This document shows, one piece after another, positions 33,852-41,785 of a DNA stretch of 64,000 bases. The notes beneath the pieces are model-generated. The model ran no database searches. It was given only the letters and a program-made list of their open reading frames with translations, and was not told where the DNA came from. The position numbers and the translations under genes were made by a program. Positions within the stretch are counted from its first letter, which is position 1; every line of letters begins with the position of its first letter. The stretch is from Rhizobium sp. P38BS-XIX (GTDB lineage Bacteria; Pseudomonadota; Alphaproteobacteria; Rhizobiales; Rhizobiaceae). Location: positions 310,001 through 374,000 of the forward strand of contig NZ_JABAIJ010000005.1 in assembly GCF_012641435.1 (NCBI RefSeq), in the 5' to 3' direction.

Positions 33852-33874
33852 TAGTTAGGTAGGCTTGCTATCTA
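33852..33874. promoter_or_regulatory. Candidate MarR operator
   Basis: TAGTTAG (33852-33858) and CTATCTA (33868-33874) form an inverted repeat with 6 of 7 bases matching and 9 bases between, located 18-40 bases upstream of the marR start. Size and position fit a MarR autorepression site. Confidence 0.55.
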
Positions 33875-33973
33875 TATTGCAGCTTGCCATTTATTCGCAA
33901 GCGATAATGTCGTGAAACAATTTCAATCACCGCGCGTTATCACTTCTTATTACCCCTCAAAAGGAGAAGAGCT

Positions 33974-34438
33974 GTGAAACGACTACTGACAACGGTGACG
34001 GTGACCGCCTTGAGTGCCATGCTGGCGCTTTCATCCTTTGAGCCGGCGGCCGCGGGACCGATTCAGCCAATGGCTCAACCTGCAACCACGCAAACGGGCG
34101 GTCAGGCTCCCGGTGTGATCGACGTCCAGTATCGGCATCACCGCGGACATTATCGCCCGCATTTCCGTCCGCACTATCGCCATCACTATCGCGGCGGCTA
34201 TTGGCATGGTCATCGGGGCTATCGCTACGCCCGCCCGGGCTATCGCCGCTATCATGACGGCTTCTGGTATCCGCTTGCCGCATTCACCGCCGGTGCGATT
34301 ATCGGTGGCGCCGTTTCTCATCCGCCGCGCGGCAGCGCGCATGTTCGTTGGTGCGCGAGCCGCTACAAGACCTATCGCGCGTCCGACAATACCTACCAGC
34401 CGACCAACGGCCCGCGCCGCCAGTGCGTAAGCCCGTAA
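33974..34438 (+). CDS. BA14K-like secreted protein
   Basis: The 154-residue protein has a signal peptide (about residues 1-27, ending EPAAA), a His/Arg/Tyr-rich middle (repeated RPHYRHHYRGGY-type units, residues 53-95), a hydrophobic glycine stretch (FTAGAIIGGAV) and a C-terminal HVRWCASRYKTYRASDNTY domain with paired Cys. The last part is the BA14K signature (W-C-x-x-R-Y-x-S-Y/D). BA14K of Brucella is an immunoreactive, lectin-like protein; the role in rhizobia is unclear. Translation starts at GTG 33974 after a strong AAGGAGAAG site. Confidence 0.85.
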   Translation: MKRLLTTVTVTALSAMLALSSFEPAAAGPIQPMAQPATTQTGGQAPGVIDVQYRHHRGHYRPHFRPHYRHHYRGGYWHGHRGYRYARPGYRRYHDGFWYPLAAFTAGAIIGGAVSHPPRGSAHVRWCASRYKTYRASDNTYQPTNGPRRQCVSP

Positions 34439-34460
34439 CGGGATAAGACGAAGGGACGAC

Positions 34461-34486
34461 GCCTTCTCCGCTGTTGCGGGGAAGGC
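34461..34486. terminator. Hairpin between convergent genes
   Basis: GCCTTCtCCGC (34461-34471) pairs with GCGGgGAAGGC (34476-34486) around TGTT, between the BA14K-like gene (+) and the SDR gene (-). There is one internal mismatch and no long T-run. Confidence 0.45.
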
Positions 34487-34492
34487 GATACA

Positions 34493-35440
34493 TCAGCCCA
34501 TGGCGGGCGACGGCAACGTCAATCCCGTCAGTTGTTCCGAAATGTCCCAAAGCCGCCGCCAAACGGCGGGATCACGAGTATGAGGGGCAATCCGCGAACG
34601 GACAGGCGGCCCCTTGAGTTCGTAGAAGCCATTGGGACCATACATGGCGCCGCTTTCTGCCTGAGGTGCCGTGGCGGCAAAAAGCGTGGGCAGAGCACCA
34701 GCGGCTGCCGACTGCGAGAACAGCGGCTCCATGATTTTCATTCCCAGCTCGGCAAGGCTTGTTCTATCCCGCCCCATCCGCGGGCCTGACGTCTGCAGGC
34801 CCGTAACAGAGTAACCGGGATGGGCGGCAATGCTCCTCAATCCCCAATGCTCGGTGCGGGCAATCCGGTCGAGCTCCAGGCTGAACAGAAGCGTCGCCAG
34901 TTTGGATTGGCAATAAGCACGCCAGGGTCCGTAGTTCCGCCGCCACTGCAGATCGTCGAAATGGATTCTGCCGCTGCGATGCGCCAGGCTGCTGACAGTC
35001 ACCACGCGTGGATTGTCGGCAAGAAATACCTTTGGCAGCAAGCGCATCGTCCAGGCGAAGTGGCCGATATAATTCGCGCCCATTTGCATTTCGAAGCCGT
35101 CTTCCGTTTCGTGGCGGTCAGGAATCGCCATCACACCGGCATTGTTGATCAGGAGGTCGACGCGGGGGACGGAGGCTGCGACGCGCGTGGCGGCCCGGGC
35201 AACCGAATCGAGGCTGGAGAGATCAAGCGGCTCGAAGGCAATATCGGCGTCCGGCGTGGCCGCGCGGATGTTCGCGAGCGCCTGAAGGCCTTTGCTCTCG
35301 TTGCGCGATGCGATGATCACCTTTGCACCGGCTCCGGCGAGCGCCTTCGCCGTTTCATAGCCGATGCCGCTGTTCGCGCCCGTAATCACCGCTATTCGGC
35401 CTGTTTGGGGCGGTATGTCTTTCACTGTCCAGTCTGGCAT
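34493..35440 (-). CDS. Short-chain dehydrogenase/reductase (retinol dehydrogenase-like)
   Basis: This is a 315-residue NAD(P)-dependent SDR. The cofactor motif TGANSGIG lies near residues 20-27, NNAGVM near 95-100, the catalytic Ser in VTVSSLAHRSG, and the Y-x-x-x-K pair in YCQSK. The length and the NxxxxPxxxxTxL-type C-terminal segment (AAHPGYSVTGLQTSGP) fit the WW-oxidoreductase/retinol dehydrogenase-like group. The start at 35440 is chosen for the AGGAG site seven bases upstream; a frame from 35623 has no support. The substrate is unknown. Confidence 0.9.
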   Translation of the reverse strand: MPDWTVKDIPPQTGRIAVITGANSGIGYETAKALAGAGAKVIIASRNESKGLQALANIRAATPDADIAFEPLDLSSLDSVARAATRVAASVPRVDLLINNAGVMAIPDRHETEDGFEMQMGANYIGHFAWTMRLLPKVFLADNPRVVTVSSLAHRSGRIHFDDLQWRRNYGPWRAYCQSKLATLLFSLELDRIARTEHWGLRSIAAHPGYSVTGLQTSGPRMGRDRTSLAELGMKIMEPLFSQSAAAGALPTLFAATAPQAESGAMYGPNGFYELKGPPVRSRIAPHTRDPAVWRRLWDISEQLTGLTLPSPAMG

Positions 35441-35656
35441 TGCGGAACTCCTGTGAAGGGAACTAAGCGTCGCCTCTTGTATTTGGTTATTATTTGCACT
35501 AAATGCAAGTTTGTATTGATTGAATATATTTGACCCTGCCGGGTTGCAGGTGCCGAGGGTTCCCCTAGAACAAATGGTAAGCATGCCTTTGAAATGCCAT
35601 GCTGCTCGGCCCTGATCACGCATGCCTGAACCGTAGTCGGAGATTGGATTCGCGGA

Positions 35657-36355
35657 ATGACGACAAAAACATCATGCGCTGATTTCGTGCAATTTTTCCG
35701 CTCTTGGGTGAGCCATCCGATGCGGGTTGCCGCCGTTGCCCCCTCCGGAGAGCGCCTGGCGAAATTGATGACGCAGGAGATCGACCCATTCGATGGCCCG
35801 GTTCTTGAGCTTGGCCCCGGTACAGGGGTTTTCACTCGCGCACTTTTGGCTCGCGGCATACCCGAAAGCGCACTGACGCTTGTGGAATTTGGCGAGGAAT
35901 TTGCCGTTCGATTGCGAGGCCGTTTTCCCGCAGCGCGGGTCGTGCAGATGGATGCGGCGAGGCTCGCTGATTGCGGCCTGTTCGATGATGAGCCTTTCGG
36001 TGCTGTCGTCAGCGGTCTGCCGCTCCTGTCGATGCCACCTTCGAAAGTTCAGGCGATCGTCGGTGGCGCCTTTGCAACGATGAAGCCGGGCGGCGCCTTC
36101 TATCAGTTCACCTATGGCCCACGCTGTCCAGTGACGCGGCCTATTCTCGAAAGCCTTGGTTTGCGCGGCAAGCGCATTGGCGGCACCGTCCGCAATATCC
36201 CGCCGGCCGGCGTCTATCGGATAACGCGGCAAAATCCGCTGGAGATCTCGATCAACGGCTCCAAATATCGTAGCACCGCAGACAACGCCGGAATCGCCGC
36301 CTATGCGTCGGAAGCCGGCAAGGCCGATACGGGGCGGCCTGAAGCGGGTGCATAA
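35657..36355 (+). CDS. SAM-dependent methyltransferase, phospholipid N-methyltransferase (PmtA)-like
   Basis: This 232-residue class I methyltransferase has SAM motif I LELGPGTGVFT (about residues 49-59) and acidic motif II LVEFGEEF. The AVVSGLPLLSMP segment and the N-terminal FFRSWVSHPMRVAAVAPSG resemble the rhizobial PmtA group, which methylates phosphatidylethanolamine on the way to phosphatidylcholine. The family also contains rRNA-dimethylase-like members, so the substrate is tentative. A TetR regulator follows after 12 bases. Confidence 0.75.
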   Translation: MTTKTSCADFVQFFRSWVSHPMRVAAVAPSGERLAKLMTQEIDPFDGPVLELGPGTGVFTRALLARGIPESALTLVEFGEEFAVRLRGRFPAARVVQMDAARLADCGLFDDEPFGAVVSGLPLLSMPPSKVQAIVGGAFATMKPGGAFYQFTYGPRCPVTRPILESLGLRGKRIGGTVRNIPPAGVYRITRQNPLEISINGSKYRSTADNAGIAAYASEAGKADTGRPEAGA

Positions 36356-36367
36356 CGGGGGCAACAC

Positions 36368-37021
36368 ATGGCGGATGTGCCGGGAATCGATATCGCGCTG
36401 AGAGAAGGCCGGCGCGAGCGCAAGCGCCGCCAGACCCGCGAGCGAATCGAGGCCATGGCCCTGAAGCTGTTTCTCGAACGCGGCTTCGACAACACCACCA
36501 TCGAAGATATCACCGAGGCTGCGGACGTGTCGAAGCGCAGCTTCTTCGATTATTTTCCAAGCAAGGAAAATGTCGTCGCCGCCTGGCAGGATGGCTTTGC
36601 CGACGAATTGAGCGAAGCCGTTGCCGCTCAGCCGGTGGAAGCCTCGTTGATCGAGGTCATCGAAGCGGCGATCAACGCTGCTCTTCACGCAGCGATATCG
36701 GATCCGCAACGGCTGGCCATTGCCGCTTTGATCCGGGATACGCCGGCACTTCGGGCGCGCGATCAATTGAAATACGCCAAACTCGAGAAGAAATTGGCTG
36801 AAGCCCTATGTGCCCGCGGCGATGGCAGCGCGGAAGAGCAGCTGCGCTTGGGCATGCTTGCCGCGGCTGTCGTCAGCATGATGCGGATCGGCGGCGAGCG
36901 CTGGAATGCCGCGCAGGCCGATCTCCCGCTGGAGCAATTCGCCCGCGTCATGTTCGATGAGTTTTGGGCCGCCTTTGCCGATCTGGGCCTATTGGCGAAA
37001 CAGCATTTGCAGGCTCGCTGA
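36368..37021 (+). CDS. TetR-family transcriptional regulator
   Basis: This 217-residue protein has an N-terminal HTH (RERIEAMALKLFLERGFDNTTIEDITEAADVSKRSFFDYFPSKENV, about residues 24-68) and a C-terminal ligand-binding region of the acyl-regulator type (MftR/TetR_C-like). It follows the methyltransferase gene by 12 bases, so the two are likely one transcript, or it may regulate the divergent SDR region. Targets and ligand are unknown. Confidence 0.92.
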   Translation: MADVPGIDIALREGRRERKRRQTRERIEAMALKLFLERGFDNTTIEDITEAADVSKRSFFDYFPSKENVVAAWQDGFADELSEAVAAQPVEASLIEVIEAAINAALHAAISDPQRLAIAALIRDTPALRARDQLKYAKLEKKLAEALCARGDGSAEEQLRLGMLAAAVVSMMRIGGERWNAAQADLPLEQFARVMFDEFWAAFADLGLLAKQHLQAR

Positions 37022-37254
37022 TGCCGTCAGCTCGGCGATCCGAGTACGCTTGACGACCTTTATCGATCATCGACATCCGAAAGATGAATTCGAGCCCCGG
37101 TAATGCATTGCATATGCGGGGATGCCGACCCATCTACTTACCGTCGCGACCTCATTCCTCTCCTTCGCGAACAGCTCAATTTGCTTGACGGATCTCGACG
37201 GCTCCAATGCCGGGAGACCCCGATATATTTAAAATCAGCAAAGGGACAAAAACC

Positions 37255-38136
37255 ATGTCAGATTTCGACGCAGCCAAATCAGGTCAATTCAAGATCGGTG
37301 GCGATCTTCCCGTTCATCGTCTCGGCTTCGGCGCCATGCGCGTCACCGGTGCCGGCATATGGGGCGAGCCTGAAGATCATGCAGAAGCCGTCCGCACGCT
37401 GAAGCGCTTGCCGCAGCTTGGCATAAACTTCATCGATACCGCCGACTCCTATGGTCCGGATGTTTCCGAACGTCTCATCAAGGAAGCCCTTCATCCCTAC
37501 GGCAAGGATCTCGTCATTGCCACCAAAGGCGGCCTGACCCGAACCGGGCCAAATGTCTGGGTGCCGCTCGGCCGCCCGGAATATCTGATACAGCAGGCCC
37601 ATAAGAGCCTTCGCAATCTCGGCGTCGACCGCATCGATCTCTGGCAGCTCCATCGCATCGATTCCAAGGTGCCGGCCGCCGAACAGTTCGATGCCGTAAA
37701 GTCCCTGCTCGACGACGGGATTATTCGTCATGCCGGCTTGAGCGAAGTTTCGGTTGCCGACATCGAGGCCGCATCGAAGCACTTCAAGGTCGCGACCGTG
37801 CAGAACCGCTATAATCTCGTCGATCGCACCAGCGAGGACGTTCTAGATTATTGCGAAAAGCACAATATCGGCTTCATTCCGTGGTTCCCGCTGGCTGCCG
37901 GCGATCTTGCCAAGGAAGGCTCGCTTCTCGACACCATCGCCAAGAAGCATAATGCTGCGCCCAGCCAGATCGCACTCGCCTGGGTGCTGAAGCGCAGCCC
38001 GGTGATGCTGCCGATCCCCGGAACGGGTAAGGTGAAGCACCTCGAGGAAAATACCTCGGCGGTGAACATCACATTGTCCGACGACGAATTTACGGCCCTG
38101 GATGCCGAAGGCAAGAAGGCATTCAAGGCAGCATAA
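37255..38136 (+). CDS. Aldo/keto reductase
   Basis: This is a 293-residue NADPH-dependent (beta/alpha)8 oxidoreductase. The tetrad is visible: Asp and Tyr in DTADSYGPDVSE (about residues 61-72), Lys in IATKGGL, and His in WQLHRID. The C-terminal cofactor loop PIPGTGKVKHLEEN is typical. It resembles the YajO/Tas-like or IolS-like group. The start at 37255 follows AAAGGGAC; a frame from 37207 is unlikely. The preceding 230-base gap shows nothing that I can assign. The substrate is unknown. Confidence 0.92.
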   Translation: MSDFDAAKSGQFKIGGDLPVHRLGFGAMRVTGAGIWGEPEDHAEAVRTLKRLPQLGINFIDTADSYGPDVSERLIKEALHPYGKDLVIATKGGLTRTGPNVWVPLGRPEYLIQQAHKSLRNLGVDRIDLWQLHRIDSKVPAAEQFDAVKSLLDDGIIRHAGLSEVSVADIEAASKHFKVATVQNRYNLVDRTSEDVLDYCEKHNIGFIPWFPLAAGDLAKEGSLLDTIAKKHNAAPSQIALAWVLKRSPVMLPIPGTGKVKHLEENTSAVNITLSDDEFTALDAEGKKAFKAA

Positions 38137-38171
38137 GGCTACTTGGCTTCAAGAAGCGTCGATCGACGGCA

Positions 38172-38209
38172 AATCAGGCGGCGGAGCAGGATACCTCCGT
38201 CGCCTGATT
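38172..38209 (+). terminator. Long hairpin after the aldo/keto reductase
   Basis: AATCAGGCG (38172-38180) pairs with CGCCTGATT (38201-38209), with an inner GGAG/CTCC (38183-38186 and 38195-38198). It lies 35 bases after the stop. No T-run follows, so it may stabilise the transcript end rather than terminate. The stretch from 38210 to the RNA gene at 38426 shows no coding potential that I trust. Confidence 0.45.
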
Positions 38210-38425
38210 GCGTTCTGCGCTCGAAGAACGCATGCATTTTCGCGATCACGATCATGTGAATCGGAAGCGGGCGGCTTTAAAATAGGCGTTCAGATGGTTC
38301 ATTTGCCGTTTCCGTACGGGGTTTTTCGCATCCGGGTCGCTATTTGATAGGAAGCAATGCGCTTGGTGCATTGCTGCAATGCGAAAGATTATCTTTCAAT
38401 GCCGAGCCCGGCGTTATATCTACTC

Positions 38426-38546
38426 CCTCGAAGGCAGCGCACTCCTCCTCCCAGCGCTCCTTCAATGATTGGCAACACTCCTCCTCCCAGTTGCCAATCC
38501 GGATCAAGAGCCCGATGCATCCTCCTCCCGCATCGGGCTCTTTTTT
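38426..38546 (+). ncRNA. Alpha-r14/NfeR1-type small RNA with three anti-Shine-Dalgarno loops
   Basis: Three consecutive hairpins each expose the loop CTCCTCCC. Hairpin 1 is AGCGC/GCGCT (38436-38440, 38454-38458). Hairpin 2 is GATTGGCAAC/GTTGCCAATC (38467-38476, 38490-38499). Hairpin 3 is a perfect 12-bp AGAGCCCGATGC/GCATCGGGCTCT (38507-38518, 38530-38541) followed by a T6 tract, so it is also the terminator. A TTATAT (38414-38419) fits a -10 box, predicting a start near 38426 and an RNA of about 120 bases. This layout matches what I recall of the alphaproteobacterial alpha-r14 family (NfeR1 in Sinorhizobium), which represses mRNAs, notably for transporters, by pairing with their ribosome-binding sites. 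The -35 element is weak by eye. Confidence 0.85.
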
Positions 38547-38720
38547 ATTCCGCTCAGTCCAGGAATTTCCGCATCATTCAGTGTTTGAGCATGGCGTTGC
38601 GCCTTTGCAATGCCGGTGCGAATTAGCATCGGTTCATGTGGCCGAGAATGGTGTCGCCGGCTTGCGCGTCGGATGCCGATGCGTAGAGTGGCGCGATAAT
38701 CAGGCGTAAAAAGAGGTTGC

Positions 38721-40025
38721 ATGATGCAGCGTATGGCGAGTTCCGGCCGATGGAAAATGATGCTTGTCCGGACTGCTGCCGTCATGATGACGCTGTGCCT
38801 CGCGGCTTGCGGTCGCCCCATCGGGGTCATGCAGCCGGTCGGTGAAAATGTTCCAGGCACATCGAAGGTCGATCTCCTTGTCGCCACCACGCGCCTGCCG
38901 GACAAGGATCCGGCAATCCTGTTTTCCGGCGAACGCGGTCCCGGCCTGAAGGTGGATGCCGTCAGCGTTTCCATCCCGCCGGAAGCCAATCGCAAGGTCG
39001 GCCAGGTTCAGTGGCCCAGCCGTCTGCCCGGCAATCCCCTGAAGAATTTCGTTACGACCGCCGTCAAGCCATTGGCCACCGAAACGGACGGGCGCGCATG
39101 GCTGCACGCGGAGCTGCCAAAGAACAAGCGCGTGCTGATCTTCGTGCACGGTTTCAACAATCGCTATGAGGATGCGGTCTATCGCTTCGCGCAGATCGTT
39201 CACGATTCGCATGCCGAGGTCGCCCCGATCGTCTTCACCTGGCCATCGCGCGCCAGCATCTTCGATTACGCCTATGACAAGGAAAGCACCAACTATTCTC
39301 GCGATTCGCTGGAAGAGTTGCTGCGTCGTGTCGCGGCCGATCCCTCCGTTGGCGACATCACGGTCATGGCGCATTCGATGGGCAGCTGGCTTGCTGTCGA
39401 ATCGCTTCGGCAAATGGCGATCCGCAACGGTCGCGTTGCACCCAAGATCAAGAACGTCATTCTCGCTTCGCCGGATCTCGATGTCGATGTCTTCGGACGG
39501 CAGTTTGCGGCACTCGGCAAGGACAAGCCGCATTTCACCCTGTTCGTCTCGCGCGACGACCGCGCGCTTTCACTCTCGCGCCGCATTTCCGGCAATATCG
39601 ATCGTCTCGGCCAGATCGACCCAACCGCCGAGCCTTATCGCAGCGAGCTGGAGAAGCAGGGTATTACAGTCCTCGACCTCACCAAGCTCAAGACGGGCGA
39701 TGGCCTGAACCACGGCAAGTTCGCCGAGAGCCCCGAGGTGGTAAAGCTGATCGGCGCCCGATTGATTGCAGGCCAGACGATCACTGATTCCGATGTGGGC
39801 ATTGGCGATGCGGTCGGCGCGGTTGCGATGGGGGCGGCGCAGACGGTGGGCAGCGTTGCAGGTGCAGCCGTCAGCGCACCCATTGCCATTTTCGATCCCC
39901 GCACCCGGCAGAATTACGGCGAGCAATGGCGCCGCGTCGGCGCGTCCGCCAACAATACGGTCGGCTCACTCGGCGATAGCGTCGAAGCAACCGGAAGCAA
40001 TGTCGGCGATGCTCTGCGGCAATAA
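38721..40025 (+). CDS. DUF900 alpha/beta-hydrolase lipoprotein
   Basis: The N-terminus has a lipoprotein signal (AAVMMTLCLAAC with lipobox LAAC near residue 30). The DUF900 hydrolase core follows: FVHGFNNRYEDA (oxyanion region, about 141-152), nucleophile Ser in AHSMGSW (about 218-224) and DDRALSLSRRI near 275. A Gly/Ala/Val-rich tail (about 355-435) follows the catalytic domain. It should be anchored to the inner or outer membrane facing the periplasm. The start at 38721 has AAGAGG four bases upstream. The substrate is unknown; the family includes esterase or lipase-like proteins. Confidence 0.88.
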   Translation: MMQRMASSGRWKMMLVRTAAVMMTLCLAACGRPIGVMQPVGENVPGTSKVDLLVATTRLPDKDPAILFSGERGPGLKVDAVSVSIPPEANRKVGQVQWPSRLPGNPLKNFVTTAVKPLATETDGRAWLHAELPKNKRVLIFVHGFNNRYEDAVYRFAQIVHDSHAEVAPIVFTWPSRASIFDYAYDKESTNYSRDSLEELLRRVAADPSVGDITVMAHSMGSWLAVESLRQMAIRNGRVAPKIKNVILASPDLDVDVFGRQFAALGKDKPHFTLFVSRDDRALSLSRRISGNIDRLGQIDPTAEPYRSELEKQGITVLDLTKLKTGDGLNHGKFAESPEVVKLIGARLIAGQTITDSDVGIGDAVGAVAMGAAQTVGSVAGAAVSAPIAIFDPRTRQNYGEQWRRVGASANNTVGSLGDSVEATGSNVGDALRQ

Positions 40026-40193
40026 GGCCGCTCGGGCTTGATGCAAGGTGGCATCGCCATCGATCGCCATAGCCACGTCATGCGATCTGATATATCACAG
40101 GATCGCGACGGGTGAATGGCGCCGGCAGAGCTGTCGTTGAGCCGCCCGCACTGACTATGACATGACGCGATGCGTCGGATGGGAGCCGATGAG

Positions 40194-41231
40194 ATGAGAT
40201 GGAAGCGCACGATCCAGCTGCTGGATGTTCACTGCGAAGGGGAAATCGGTCGTGTCGCCATCGGCGGTGTGCCGAAGATCCCCGGCAACAGCATTGCCGA
40301 ACAGCTGCATTGGCTGAACACCGATCCGAAAGGTCAGGAGTTGCGGCGTTTCCTCGTGCTGGAGCCGCGTGGCGCGCCGATCGGGTCAGTGAACCTTCTG
40401 TTGCCCGCCAAGCATCCCGAGGCTGATGCCGGGTTCATCATCCTGCAGCCGGATCAGGCGCATGCAAGCTCGGGTTCGAATTCCATCTGCGTGACCACCG
40501 CTTTGCTCGAATCCGGCATCGTCGAGATGAAGGAGCCGGAAACGGTCGTCACACTCGATACCGCCGCCGGCCTCGTCCGAGCCACCGCGACCTGCCGTGA
40601 TGGCCGTTGCGAGAAGGTGCGTCTCACCATGGTGCCGTCCTTCGTGCATGAGCTCGATGTGGCGCTCGATACCGAGCAATGGGGCACTATCAAGCTCGAC
40701 CTCTGCTATGGCGGTATCTTTTACGCGCTGGTCGATGTCGGCCAGATCGGCCTGACGATCGAGAAGGGCAATGCGGCCGCTCTCGTTCAGGCGGGCATGA
40801 TCTTGAAGGATGCGATCAACCGCTCCATGTCGGTGGTTCACCCGGAGATCCCGGCGATATCAGGCGTCGCCTATGTCATGTTCCGCGACATCGATACCGA
40901 TGGCGCCATCCGTACCTGTACGACCATGTGGCCCGGCCGCGCCGACCGCTCGCCTTGCGGCACCGGCAATTCCGCCAATCTGGCGACGCTGCATGCTCGC
41001 GGCAAGGCCAAGGTCGGCGATGTCTTCAAATCCCGCTCGATCATCGGTTCGGAATTCGAAGTCGGCCTGCATGCGGAGACCGAAGTTGCCGGCAAGCCGG
41101 CCATTATCCCGACCATCACCGGCCGCGGCTTCACATTCGGCTTGACCCAGGTTGCGCTGGACCCGTTCGATCCGATGGCGGAAGGCTTTGCCATGACGGA
41201 TGTCTGGGGCCCCTCGGCAGTGGATATTTGA
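40194..41231 (+). CDS. Proline racemase superfamily enzyme, Ser/Cys type
   Basis: This 345-residue member of the proline racemase/4-hydroxyproline epimerase/trans-3-hydroxyproline dehydratase superfamily keeps the second active-site Cys (DRSPCGTGNSA). The first position (normally C in MCGHG) reads ASSGSNS, so it is Ser. Cys/Cys proteins racemise or epimerise and Thr/Cys proteins dehydrate trans-3-hydroxy-L-proline; Ser/Cys members have been reported with epimerase and/or dehydratase activity. The substrate is probably hydroxyproline or a related imino acid. The start at 40194 (MRWKRTIQLL) gives the normal N-terminus. No other hydroxyproline genes adjoin it. Confidence 0.88.
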   Translation: MRWKRTIQLLDVHCEGEIGRVAIGGVPKIPGNSIAEQLHWLNTDPKGQELRRFLVLEPRGAPIGSVNLLLPAKHPEADAGFIILQPDQAHASSGSNSICVTTALLESGIVEMKEPETVVTLDTAAGLVRATATCRDGRCEKVRLTMVPSFVHELDVALDTEQWGTIKLDLCYGGIFYALVDVGQIGLTIEKGNAAALVQAGMILKDAINRSMSVVHPEIPAISGVAYVMFRDIDTDGAIRTCTTMWPGRADRSPCGTGNSANLATLHARGKAKVGDVFKSRSIIGSEFEVGLHAETEVAGKPAIIPTITGRGFTFGLTQVALDPFDPMAEGFAMTDVWGPSAVDI

Positions 41232-41284
41232 GGGCGCAGTGCGAGCTCTCGCTGCTTTGAGAGTCTTGCTACTCACCCTAACTC

Positions 41285-41304
41285 TCTCCCCGCTTGCGGG
41301 GAGA
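41285..41304. repeat. Short dispersed-type palindrome
   Basis: TCTCCCCGC and GCGGGGAGA flank TT (41285-41304) in the gap between the racemase-family gene and the RbsD/FucU gene. This palindrome type, often written CTCTCCCCGC..GCGGGGAGAG, recurs in rhizobial intergenic DNA; it could also end both convergent transcripts. Confidence 0.55.
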
Positions 41305-41350
41305 AGGAGGCCAAAGGCGGCATGAAGGGTTTTGGGGCAAGCCGCCCTCG

Positions 41351-41785
41351 CTACCTCATGGGATAGATCACACCCTTGCGCAGGATGATGTTGCCGTAGA
41401 GCCGGGGCTCGCTGGTCTGGATCAGCGCATGCGCACGCTGCACCCGCTCGTAGAATTCCGCCGGCAGTAAAGGCACCACCTTGATGTCCGGAGCGTGCCG
41501 CCCACAGCATTCGATCATTTCGGCATGAACGGGATCGACCGCATCGCGGTCTTGTCGCACGGTCGCGCGGAAGATGGCCTGCGGCACGAAATCGTCGATC
41601 GGCAGCACGCTGAGCACGGCATCGAGCACGCGGATGACGCCATGACCGTCGAGACGGATGAGACGGCGGCCATGCTCCAACCCGGGATAGTTGCCGTCCA
41701 CGAGGGCGATCTCGTCGCCGTGGCCCATGGCGCGCAAGGTCGCCAGCAAATCCGGGCTCAGCAACGGGTCAATGCCCTTCAGCAT
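41351..41785 (-). CDS. RbsD/FucU-family sugar mutarotase
   Basis: This 144-residue protein matches the RbsD/FucU fold, which interconverts sugar anomers. It begins MLKGIDPLLSPDLLATLRAMGHGDEIALVDGNYP, whose GHGD..D segment holds the catalytic His and Asp, and ends with EPRLYGNIILRKGVI, whose LYGN holds the conserved Tyr and Asn. FucU-type (fucose) and RbsD-type (ribose) enzymes cannot be told apart safely here. It overlaps the ROK regulator gene by 17 bases and lies beside the frc operon, so a role in hexose or pentose anomer supply to that system is likely. Confidence 0.88.
   Translation of the reverse strand: MLKGIDPLLSPDLLATLRAMGHGDEIALVDGNYPGLEHGRRLIRLDGHGVIRVLDAVLSVLPIDDFVPQAIFRATVRQDRDAVDPVHAEMIECCGRHAPDIKVVPLLPAEFYERVQRAHALIQTSEPRLYGNIILRKGVIYPMR

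Noticed and set aside
36368..37021. TetR gene as part of a mobile island with the methyltransferase and SDR
   Set aside because: No integrase, transposase, inverted repeats or marked base-composition shift was seen around 34-38 kb.
41285..41304. CTCTCCCCGC palindrome considered as a CRISPR-like or phage attachment repeat
   Set aside because: Only one copy is present and it matches a common intergenic palindrome type; no spacer array or duplicated flanks exist.
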